Source of the DNA: Burkholderiaceae bacterium
Lineage (GTDB): Bacteria > Pseudomonadota > Gammaproteobacteria > Burkholderiales > Burkholderiaceae_C
Direction of reading: 5' to 3'
Assembly: GCA_029864165.1 (NCBI GenBank)
Contig: JAOTTZ010000167.1
Span: forward strand, 1 to 5,102
DNA length: 5,102 nt
Position 1 is the stretch's first letter; every line of letters begins with the position of its first letter. The notes beneath the pieces are model-generated. The model was not told where the DNA came from. It saw only the letters and a program-made list of their open reading frames with translations, and made no database searches. The position numbers and the translations under genes are program-made. Below, piece by piece: positions 1-5,102 of this stretch.

Positions 1-179
1 CGCTGCAGGATCCTATGCTCGCGCCGGCGCACGTACGGCAGCGCGGCCTTGAAGTTGCGGCGCCAGCTGCGAAAAGACTCCGTGAACGACATGAATGCAG
101 TGTCGGGGTTTAGCCTGACAAAAGCCCGTAGTGTCTTGTCATCGTCATCGTGGCCGGCCTCAGCGATATTCGACACCAC
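1..179 (-). CDS. Partial unrecognised protein, N-terminal part, running off the left edge
   Basis: An open frame of 59 codons reads leftward to the window edge with no stop. It lies +1 relative to the upstream glycosyltransferase gene and overlaps its last 20 bases. The best start is GTG at 179 or the next codon, GTG at 176. An in-frame TGA lies nine codons upstream of the 179 GTG, and the only ATG (position 92) is deep inside. No clear Shine-Dalgarno is visible, so translation would depend on coupling to the upstream gene. The peptide has an acidic DDDDK stretch near residues 11-15. It is then rich in Arg, Trp and Phe, with RSWRRNF at 37-43 and a basic RRREHR at 51-56. Codon third positions favour G/C, as in neighbouring genes, which supports real coding. 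I do not recognise the family. Position in an LPS operon suggests an envelope polysaccharide role, but that is inference. It could also be the displaced C-terminus of the glycosyltransferase after a frameshift. Confidence 0.5.
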   Translation of the reverse strand, partial: MVSNIAEAGHDDDDKTLRAFVRLNPDTAFMSFTESFRSWRRNFKAALPYVRRREHRILQ

Positions 180-969
180 CGTCGCGGTGCACCATGTGCA
201 GCGTCAGGCCGGTGCGTTCCCGTTCGGACTGCGACCAGCGGCGTGTCCGCGCCTTACGAGCAAACTTGGCTGCCTGGCGGCCCCACCAGTTTAGGCCGAT
301 CTTGCCGTAGAAGTAGCGGTGATCCCCGAACTGAGCCACACCCTGCTCCCGCTTCAACGCGCGTTGCGTGATCGAACCGAAATGATGCAACAGCGCAGCT
401 CCGACGGTGCCAACGCTCAGCCCACTTCGCAGGCAGCGGGCAAGAAACTCGGCATCCTCGCGGCCGAACAGCAAGCGGTCGGTATCTGGGAAGCCTATTT
501 TATGGAATACGCGGCGGTGTACCGAAAAGCACACACCGTGGAACCAGCCCTCGCGAACTGTACCGCTCATCTTGGCCAGAAACTCGTGGGTGAATTGAGC
601 GAGCTCGTAGTCGAGGTCGAACTCCACCATGGCGGGACTGACTACATCGAGTCCATGGTCTTCGGCAGCGCGAATCTGCGCTTCGATAAAGTTGTGTGCG
701 CACACGATGTCGTTGTTAAGCAGCACCACCCAGTCACGATCCGACAGCAACGCTCCTTGCGTCCACGCGCCGCCGCAGCCGATATTCACCGGGTTGCGTA
801 TCGACCGTATTTCTGTGCGTTCGGTGAGCCAAGCAGGCGTATCGTCGACGCTACCGTTGTCGATCACCAACAATGACGCCGCGGGAACACCGTTGCGCAG
901 CAGGGTGTCGATGCACTGCCGCGTGTAATGCAGCTGATTGAGTACTGGGATGACGACGCAGTAGTTCAT
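160..969 (-). CDS. Family 2 (GT-A fold) glycosyltransferase, probably for LPS core or surface polysaccharide
   Basis: Predicted to transfer a sugar from a nucleotide-sugar donor to a growing LPS core or related glycan at the cytoplasmic side of the inner membrane. Numbered from the upstream ATG at 981 (273 residues), it has the GT2 layout: an N-terminal strand with VVIPVLNQ (9-16), a nucleotide-binding DNGSVDD (41-47), NPVNIGCGGA (63-72), an NND metal-binding motif of DXD type (89-91), and GREDAEF (173-179), whose ED pair fits the usual catalytic base region. The C-terminus is basic, without an obvious membrane segment, so the protein is probably peripheral. I prefer the ATG at 969 (269 residues) because AAGG lies four bases upstream and the first GT2 strand starts at once; the ATG at 981 has no visible ribosome binding site. 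It follows msbA on the same strand and probably shares its transcript. Sugar and linkage cannot be read from sequence; a Wab-type core transferase of Burkholderia is possible. Confidence 0.93.
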   Translation of the reverse strand: MNYCVVIPVLNQLHYTRQCIDTLLRNGVPAASLLVIDNGSVDDTPAWLTERTEIRSIRNPVNIGCGGAWTQGALLSDRDWVVLLNNDIVCAHNFIEAQIRAAEDHGLDVVSPAMVEFDLDYELAQFTHEFLAKMSGTVREGWFHGVCFSVHRRVFHKIGFPDTDRLLFGREDAEFLARCLRSGLSVGTVGAALLHHFGSITQRALKREQGVAQFGDHRYFYGKIGLNWWGRQAAKFARKARTRRWSQSERERTGLTLHMVHRDGGVEYR

Positions 970-977
970 CGGACCTT
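970..977 (-). promoter_or_regulatory. Ribosome binding site favouring the inner start of the glycosyltransferase
   Basis: On the minus strand AAGG (977-974) is followed by four bases and then ATG at 969-967. The spacing is slightly short but usable. The alternative ATG four codons upstream (981) has only a mixed sequence in front with no purine-rich stretch, so this site decides the start call. The match is short, so the evidence is moderate. Confidence 0.45.
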
Positions 978-1032
978 GCATCAGCGCACGTTATCGTGAC
1001 CTTGAGTCGGACCGATGTGAGCGTTCATACCT

Positions 1033-2769
1033 TCAGGTTCTAAACTGTAATGCGTGCAGGCGAGCATAGAGCCCACCGCGGGCCAGCAGTTCGGCGTGAC
1101 GCCCCTGCTCGATCACGTGCCCGGCATCGATGACAACGATGCGGTCGGCACGCTCGACGGTAGACAACCGGTGCGCGATCACGAGGCTCGTGCGGCCGCG
1201 CATCAGCGTTTCCAGCGCTTGCTGCACAAGCCCTTCAGATTCTGAGTCGAGCGCTGAGGTGGCTTCGTCGAGAATCAGGATCGGTGCGTCTTTATAGATT
1301 GCGCGCGCAATCGCCAGACGCTGGCGCTGGCCGCCCGAAAGGCGCTCGCCGTTGTGGCCCATCAACGTATCCAGGCCTTGGGGCAGGGCCTCTACAAAAT
1401 CGAGCAGGTTGGCTGCGCGCAGCGCTGCGCGCACTTGCTCGTGCTGTGAAACTTCGCCCAGCGCAACGTTGGCGGCAACGCTGTCGTTGAACAACACGAC
1501 GTCCTGGCTGACCAGCGCGAACTGACGCCGCAGTGCGGCGACGCTCCATTCGCGCAAGGGTACACGATCGAGCAAAATGCTGCCGCTGCTGGGCTCGATG
1601 AAGCGCGGCAGCAGATTGACCAAGGTGGACTTGCCGGCGCCGGATGGCCCGACAAATGCAACCGACTCGCCCACACTAACGCGAAGGTTGACACCGTCCA
1701 ACGCTCGGCCCTGCGCGCCCGGATAGACGACGCTCACGTCGCGCATCTCAAGTTCGCCCCGCGCACGCCCGGGGTCGTACGCGCCGCCGGTCTCGCTGAC
1801 GCTGTTGTGCAGCATGTCGATGCCGCGCTCGACTGACGCCAGGCCACGCGTGATCGGACCGGCCACTTCCGACAGATGCTTGATCGGTGCGATGAGCATC
1901 AGCAATCCAGTTACGAACGCCGCAAAGCCCCCCACCGAGCCGCCCTGCGCGCCGCTTTGCCACAGCGCTGCGACAATAATCGCCGACAGAGCGCACGCTG
2001 CCAACACTTGCGTCAGCGGTGTCATCGTCGATGAGGCCGCCACCGATTTGATCGCGAGACGGCGCAGGCTTTCGCTAAAGGCACTGAAACGCGTTGCCTG
2101 CGCGCGCTGCGCACCATGCAGGCGCACGATGCGCCACGCCAGCACGTTTTCAGCAACTGTGTAGGCGAGTTCGTCGCTGGCTTTTTGTGACGCTATGACC
2201 AGCCCGTGCAATCGCCGACTGAGTATGCGCATCACCAAGACCAGAGCAGGAAACAACACTGCGACGAAAACAGTCAACTGCCAGTTCAGCCACAACAGGT
2301 AGCCGAGCAGCGCCATCAGCGTGAGCGTGTCCTTGACCAAGGTTAGCAACGAATTCACCAGCAGGTTGGTGCCCCCTTGTACTTCGTGGATCAGAATATT
2401 GGTCAGCTTCGATGCCGAGTGCCGCGTGAAAAAGTCGGGTTGCGTGTCGAGCAGCCGGTCGAACAACGCGTTGCGCAGTCTCAGGGTTGCACGATTGGCG
2501 ATCCACGACAGGCTGTATTGAGCGACAAAACCAGCCCCGCCACGTAGCGCAAACAGTCCCACGATCACCGGCGGTATGATCCATAGCGGCAGCGAGCCCT
2601 GTTGAAAACCTTTGTCGAGCAGAGGTTGCATCAGCGCTGGAACGACTGGTTCGGTGGCCGCGCTGACCAGCGCCGCGCCGATGACCAGCGCAAAGCCCCA
2701 GCGGCTGCCGGCAAAGTATGGCGCGATACGCCAAAGGCGGGTCGTGAACGTCGTAGCGGCGGCACTCAT
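1033..2769 (-). CDS. msbA: MsbA, lipid A/LPS core ABC transporter (flippase)
   Basis: A homodimeric ABC exporter of the inner membrane that uses ATP to flip core-lipid A from the cytoplasmic to the periplasmic leaflet. It is a full-length half-transporter of 578 residues, the usual size. The N-terminal half has six hydrophobic segments, roughly at residues 22-44, 63-83, 139-160, 163-184, 254-273 and 279-297. The EPVVPALMQPLLDKGF stretch (40-55) is typical of MsbA. The C-terminal nucleotide-binding domain is intact: A-loop Tyr349, Walker A GPSGAGKST (374-382), Q-loop Gln422, signature LSGGQ (477-481), Walker B ILILDE (497-502) with catalytic Glu502, D-loop SALD (505-508) and H-loop His533. The ATG at 2769 gives the expected short cytoplasmic lead before the first membrane segment, although no Shine-Dalgarno is evident. 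It is divergent from the waaE-like gene and is followed 51 or 63 bases later by a glycosyltransferase, consistent with an LPS operon. Other lipid exporters share the fold, but context favours MsbA strongly. Confidence 0.96.
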   Translation of the reverse strand: MSAAATTFTTRLWRIAPYFAGSRWGFALVIGAALVSAATEPVVPALMQPLLDKGFQQGSLPLWIIPPVIVGLFALRGGAGFVAQYSLSWIANRATLRLRNALFDRLLDTQPDFFTRHSASKLTNILIHEVQGGTNLLVNSLLTLVKDTLTLMALLGYLLWLNWQLTVFVAVLFPALVLVMRILSRRLHGLVIASQKASDELAYTVAENVLAWRIVRLHGAQRAQATRFSAFSESLRRLAIKSVAASSTMTPLTQVLAACALSAIIVAALWQSGAQGGSVGGFAAFVTGLLMLIAPIKHLSEVAGPITRGLASVERGIDMLHNSVSETGGAYDPGRARGELEMRDVSVVYPGAQGRALDGVNLRVSVGESVAFVGPSGAGKSTLVNLLPRFIEPSSGSILLDRVPLREWSVAALRRQFALVSQDVVLFNDSVAANVALGEVSQHEQVRAALRAANLLDFVEALPQGLDTLMGHNGERLSGGQRQRLAIARAIYKDAPILILDEATSALDSESEGLVQQALETLMRGRTSLVIAHRLSTVERADRIVVIDAGHVIEQGRHAELLARGGLYARLHALQFRT

Positions 2770-2844
2770 GCGAGGTCGATTATCCGACGCTCTCGTGCCT
2801 ACAATTCCGTCACATCAAAGCCCAGGGCCTGACGGCCGCGATTC
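2770..2844. promoter_or_regulatory. Divergent intergenic region between msbA and the waaE-like gene
   Basis: These 75 bases separate two divergently read genes and should contain both promoters. On the plus strand TACAAT (2800-2805) differs from the sigma-70 -10 consensus at one base and would place a transcription start about 33 bases before the waaE ATG. The sequence 17 bases upstream of it (TCGATT, 2777-2782) is a poor -35 match. On the minus strand GATAAT (2784-2779) also differs at one base, but it lies only nine bases from the msbA ATG, which would leave almost no leader. No paired -35 of good quality and no operator palindrome were seen. Assignment is by sequence resemblance only. Confidence 0.4.
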
Positions 2845-3621
2845 ATGTCTGCCATCACGCTGTCGGTCATCGTTATTACCAAGAATGAGGCCCGCAATAT
2901 CGAAGACTGCCTGAAGAGCGTGGCGTTCGCCGACGAATGGGTGGTGCTCGATGGCGGCAGTAGCGACAATACTTGCGAGATCGCACAGGCGTTCGGCGCA
3001 CGGGTGGTGCGCAGCGAGAATTGGCCGGGCTTTGGCAGGCAGAAAAACCGTGCCTTGGCGCAAGCGCGCGGCGAATGGGTGTTGAGCATCGACGCCGACG
3101 AACGGGTCAGCGCGGAACTCGCCGCCAGCATAGGCAGCGCAGTACAAAACGCGCCGGCCGGCGCGTCGGCCGTTGCTGCTTATGAACTGTCGAGACTATC
3201 GCGCTTTTGTGGCCAGTGGATGCTTCACGGAAACTGGTATCCTGATCACGTGCTACGCCTTTTTCGCCGCGAATCCGCAAGGTTCTCCGACGACTTGGTG
3301 CATGAGCGCCTGCTGCCGCAAGGCGAGGTCGGGCGCCTGAACGGGCACCTGTTGCACGAAACCATGCCCAATCTTGACGACGCGCTCGGCAAGATGAACC
3401 GCTACACCACTGGTCGAGCGATCGACCTTGTACGCCGCGGTAAGCGCGGCGGCCTGGCCAGCGCGGTTTCTCACGCCATGTGGACTTTCGTGCGCGGGTA
3501 TATATTCAGGCGCGGCTTTCTTGACGGTCATTTGGGCTTCGTGCTTGCTTGGTATAACGCCGAGAGCACCTACTACCGCTACCTGAAAATGTGGTTGCTG
3601 ACACGAGAGCCAAATGAATAA
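2845..3621 (+). CDS. waaE: WaaE/KdtX-type LPS core glycosyltransferase (family GT2)
   Basis: Predicted to add a sugar to the inner LPS core at the cytoplasmic membrane. The characterised WaaE proteins are beta-1,4-glucosyltransferases acting on heptose I, so that is the likely reaction here. The 258 residues match the family length. Visible motifs are the opening strand LSVIVITKNEARNIEDCL (6-23), typical of this subfamily, the nucleotide-binding DGGSSD (36-41), SIDADE with the DXD metal site (81-86), the conserved GNWYPDHVLRLFRR (129-142) and VHER (152-155). The C-terminal third has a basic patch RRGKRGG (197-203) followed by an aromatic, hydrophobic stretch (about 212-252), consistent with membrane association without a clear spanning helix. 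The ATG at 2845 starts right at the first beta strand, but its ribosome binding site is weak. It is divergent from msbA and lies eight bases upstream of tolB, so the two right-hand genes are probably co-transcribed. The exact donor sugar is inferred by family only. Confidence 0.92.
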   Translation: MSAITLSVIVITKNEARNIEDCLKSVAFADEWVVLDGGSSDNTCEIAQAFGARVVRSENWPGFGRQKNRALAQARGEWVLSIDADERVSAELAASIGSAVQNAPAGASAVAAYELSRLSRFCGQWMLHGNWYPDHVLRLFRRESARFSDDLVHERLLPQGEVGRLNGHLLHETMPNLDDALGKMNRYTTGRAIDLVRRGKRGGLASAVSHAMWTFVRGYIFRRGFLDGHLGFVLAWYNAESTYYRYLKMWLLTREPNE

Positions 3622-3629
3622 GGGGTGAG
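3620..3629 (+). promoter_or_regulatory. Ribosome binding site of tolB overlapping the waaE stop codon
   Basis: AAGGGG (3620-3625) begins inside the TAA stop of the upstream gene (3619-3621) and lies four bases before the tolB ATG at 3630. This is the strongest Shine-Dalgarno in the window. Its contact with the upstream stop suggests translational coupling, and it supports the ATG at 3630 over the second ATG at 3648. Confidence 0.7.
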
Positions 3630-4943
3630 ATGAAGAGACAACGAACGATGATTTCTACGACAAATGCGTATGTGCGACGCGCGTGCCTGGGCGTGTGTAT
3701 GGCTGGGTTGGCTGTTGCCGCCGCCCCCACCGCCGCACAATTTCGTGTCGAAATCTCAGGTGTAGGCGGCACCCAGATTCCGGTGGCGATACCACCATTG
3801 CGCGATCAGGCGCAAAGCGGTCAGCCGATTGCCGAAATCGTGCGCGCCGACTTGACCCGTAGCGGTTTGTTCAAGATTACCAACAGCAACGATGCACTCG
3901 ACGAAACCACCCCGCCTTTGATGAGCTATTGGCGCTCGCGGGGTACCGACGCGTTGCTCGCGGGGTCTGTTTCGCGCTTGGCAGACGGCCGTTACGATTT
4001 GCGTTATAGGCTGTGGGACGTGGTCAAGGGTCAGCCGCTGATGGCGCAAAGCGAGGCGGCGCAAGCGATCGATTTGAGGTCTGCTGCACACCGCATTGCC
4101 GACAATATCTACGAGAAGCTCGTAGGCGACAAGGGTGTGTTCTCGACCCGCATTGCCTACGTCGCCAAGGCGGGTAGCCGATACACCCTGCATGTCGCTG
4201 ACGCCGATGGCGAGGGCGCACAGACCATGTTGAGCAGTGCGGAGCCCATCATATCGCCGGCGTGGTCGCCCGACGGACGTGAGTTGGCTTACGTTTCGTT
4301 TGAACGCCAGAAAGCCGTCGTATGGGTGCAGGAGATCACCTCGGGCAAGCGCCGCGTCGTGGCCAACTTCCGAGGTTCCAACAGTGCGCCAGCCTGGTCG
4401 CCGGATGGCCAGCAAATGGCTGTCACGCTATCGCGTGACGGCAATGCGCAGATTTACCTGGTAAGTCGCAACGGCGATATTGTGCGTCGACTCACGGCCA
4501 GTTCGTCGATCGATACCGAGCCGGTGTTCGCCCCGGACGGAGTTCAACTTTATTTTGTCAGCGACCGCAGTGGCGGCCCACAGATCTATCGAGCGCCGGT
4601 AGCGGGTGGCCCCGTAGAGCGCGTCACGTTCACTGGCGGCTACAACGTCAGTCCGGCGATCAGCCCAGACGGCCGCTACATGGCCTATATTTCGCGGCAA
4701 GGCAATGCGTTACGCTTGTTCTTGATGGAGTTGTCCGGAGATGCCGCTGCGCGTGGCTTGACTGACACCAACGACGATGAGCGCCCGAGCTTTGCGCCCA
4801 ACAGCCGTTTGATTATTTATGCGACACGGTTAGGCGGGCGCGATGTCTTGATGACGACCACACTGGATGGCGGCATCAAGACCAGCCTGGCGGTAACGCA
4901 GGCCGATGCGCGCGAGCCGGTGTGGGGACCGTTTGTACACTGA
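3630..4943 (+). CDS. tolB: TolB, periplasmic beta-propeller protein of the Tol-Pal system
   Basis: TolB is a soluble periplasmic protein that binds Pal and TolA and helps the Tol-Pal machine keep the outer membrane attached and constricting during division. The 437 residues match the family. A signal peptide is clear: basic N-terminus, hydrophobic core about 18-32, probable cleavage after Ala36 (TAA before Gln37). The mature N-terminus QFRVEISGVGGTQIPVAI (37-54) corresponds to the TolA-binding segment and first domain strand. The N-terminal alpha/beta domain runs to about 170. Then comes a six-bladed propeller with repeats beginning at Pro210, 254, 298, 342, 386 and 430, spaced exactly 44 residues; most carry the SPDG-type turn (WSPDG, WSPDG, FAPDG, ISPDG, FAPNS). 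The protein ends normally at the closing strand PVWGPF. It sits behind a waaE-like gene rather than tolA, which is unusual. No pal start is visible before the window ends; a long inverted repeat follows instead. Confidence 0.98.
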   Translation: MKRQRTMISTTNAYVRRACLGVCMAGLAVAAAPTAAQFRVEISGVGGTQIPVAIPPLRDQAQSGQPIAEIVRADLTRSGLFKITNSNDALDETTPPLMSYWRSRGTDALLAGSVSRLADGRYDLRYRLWDVVKGQPLMAQSEAAQAIDLRSAAHRIADNIYEKLVGDKGVFSTRIAYVAKAGSRYTLHVADADGEGAQTMLSSAEPIISPAWSPDGRELAYVSFERQKAVVWVQEITSGKRRVVANFRGSNSAPAWSPDGQQMAVTLSRDGNAQIYLVSRNGDIVRRLTASSSIDTEPVFAPDGVQLYFVSDRSGGPQIYRAPVAGGPVERVTFTGGYNVSPAISPDGRYMAYISRQGNALRLFLMELSGDAAARGLTDTNDDERPSFAPNSRLIIYATRLGGRDVLMTTTLDGGIKTSLAVTQADAREPVWGPFVH

Positions 4944-4950
4944 GCGCTGA

Positions 4951-4972
4951 TACCTAGGCGATACGTACCTAG
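4951..4972 (+). repeat. Short direct repeat TACCTAG downstream of tolB
   Basis: TACCTAG occurs at 4951-4957 and again at 4966-4972. GATAC also occurs twice (4949-4953, 4960-4964). The stretch 4944-4999 between the tolB stop and the long inverted repeat holds no gene and no clear T-tailed terminator of its own. The repeat may be chance, or a degenerate trace of a duplication or an insertion footprint. Confidence 0.3.
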
Positions 4973-4999
4973 TGTAGTGTTGCACGCTATTCAGCACTT

Positions 5000-5102
5000 A
5001 AAAACCGCGCCTTTGGCCCCGTAGCGTCGTTGCAAATCCTCGCAATAGCTTTGGCTATTGCTGTGGTTTGCGCCTAGCTACAGGCCCAAACGCATCGGTT
5101 TT
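5000..5102. repeat. Long nested inverted repeat (palindromic element or large hairpin), cut by the window end
   Basis: The two halves pair around a centre near 5051.5. Arms, from outside in: AAAACCG (5001-5007) with CGGTTTT (5096-5102); TTTGG plus CC (5012-5018) with GGCCCAAA (5083-5090) and one bulged C; GTAGC (5021-5025) with GCTAC (5077-5081); GCAAATC (5032-5038) with GGTTTGC (5065-5071), allowing one wobble; and the perfect GCAATAGC (5042-5049) with GCTATTGC (5054-5061) around a four-base loop. The outer ends carry an A run on the left and a T run on the right, so transcripts in either direction would end the stem in U residues, as in a bidirectional terminator. The size, nested symmetry and intergenic position fit a dispersed REP/MITE-like element. 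I have a vague memory of similar sequences between genes in Burkholderiales, which is not proof. It may end transcription of waaE-tolB. The right end could extend beyond the window. Confidence 0.75.

Noticed and set aside
319..876. 185-codon plus-strand open frame antisense to the family 2 glycosyltransferase
   Set aside because: The minus-strand frame carries full GT2 motifs (DNGSVDD, NND, GRED). The plus-strand product shows no recognisable domain, and long antisense frames are common in GC-rich coding DNA.
2150..2734. 194-codon minus-strand frame within msbA in another phase
   Set aside because: It overlaps the membrane domain of an intact, full-length MsbA and has low-complexity composition typical of an out-of-frame shadow.
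2799..3147. Two 110-codon minus-strand frames overlapping the start of the waaE-like gene
   Set aside because: Both are antisense to the conserved N-terminal GT2 motifs and show no domain; they also cross the divergent promoter gap.
3756..4415. 219-codon minus-strand frame inside tolB
   Set aside because: TolB on the plus strand is complete with signal peptide and six propeller repeats; the antisense product is Arg-rich with no motif.
5001..5102. Open plus-strand reading frame running through the terminal palindrome
   Set aside because: It begins just after a TAA at 4998-5000, has no ATG and no ribosome binding site, and the dense inverted symmetry explains the sequence better than coding does.
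5000..5102. CRISPR array or tRNA as an explanation for the terminal repeat
   Set aside because: There is a single unit with internal dyad symmetry rather than evenly spaced direct repeats, and no cloverleaf with T-loop or anticodon arm can be drawn from it.

Overview
The window looks like a chromosomal cell-envelope locus from a Gram-negative betaproteobacterium, most likely Burkholderiales. This rests on the protein families (an MsbA of betaproteobacterial type, a WaaE/KdtX-type LPS core glycosyltransferase, and TolB), on a moderately high GC content judged by eye, and on gene order. As I recall, msbA lies beside waaE in Burkholderia core-oligosaccharide clusters. The genus cannot be fixed from the sequence alone.

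Layout: The left half reads leftward from about 2770. It holds msbA (2769 to 1033), then a GT-A fold family 2 glycosyltransferase (969 or 981 to 160), then an open frame that overlaps the end of the glycosyltransferase and runs off the left edge (179 to 1). The right half reads rightward: a WaaE-like glycosyltransferase (2845 to 3621), then tolB (3630 to 4943), whose ribosome binding site touches the waaE stop codon. A 75-base intergenic gap (2770-2844) separates the two divergent units and must hold the promoter signals for both. After tolB come 56 bases with no gene. The window then ends in a nested inverted repeat of about 103 bases (5000-5102) that folds into one long, interrupted hairpin.

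How the genes fit together: the glycosyltransferases are predicted to add sugars to the LPS core at the cytoplasmic face. MsbA flips core-lipid A across the inner membrane. TolB is a periplasmic member of the Tol-Pal system, which maintains outer-membrane integrity and constriction during division. The shared theme is outer-membrane assembly.

The genes are ordinary and well conserved. The points most worth a second look are the large palindromic element where pal would usually follow tolB, the placement of tolB directly behind an LPS glycosyltransferase instead of tolA, and the overlapping open frame at the left edge. I did not find convincing evidence of a wholly new biological system.
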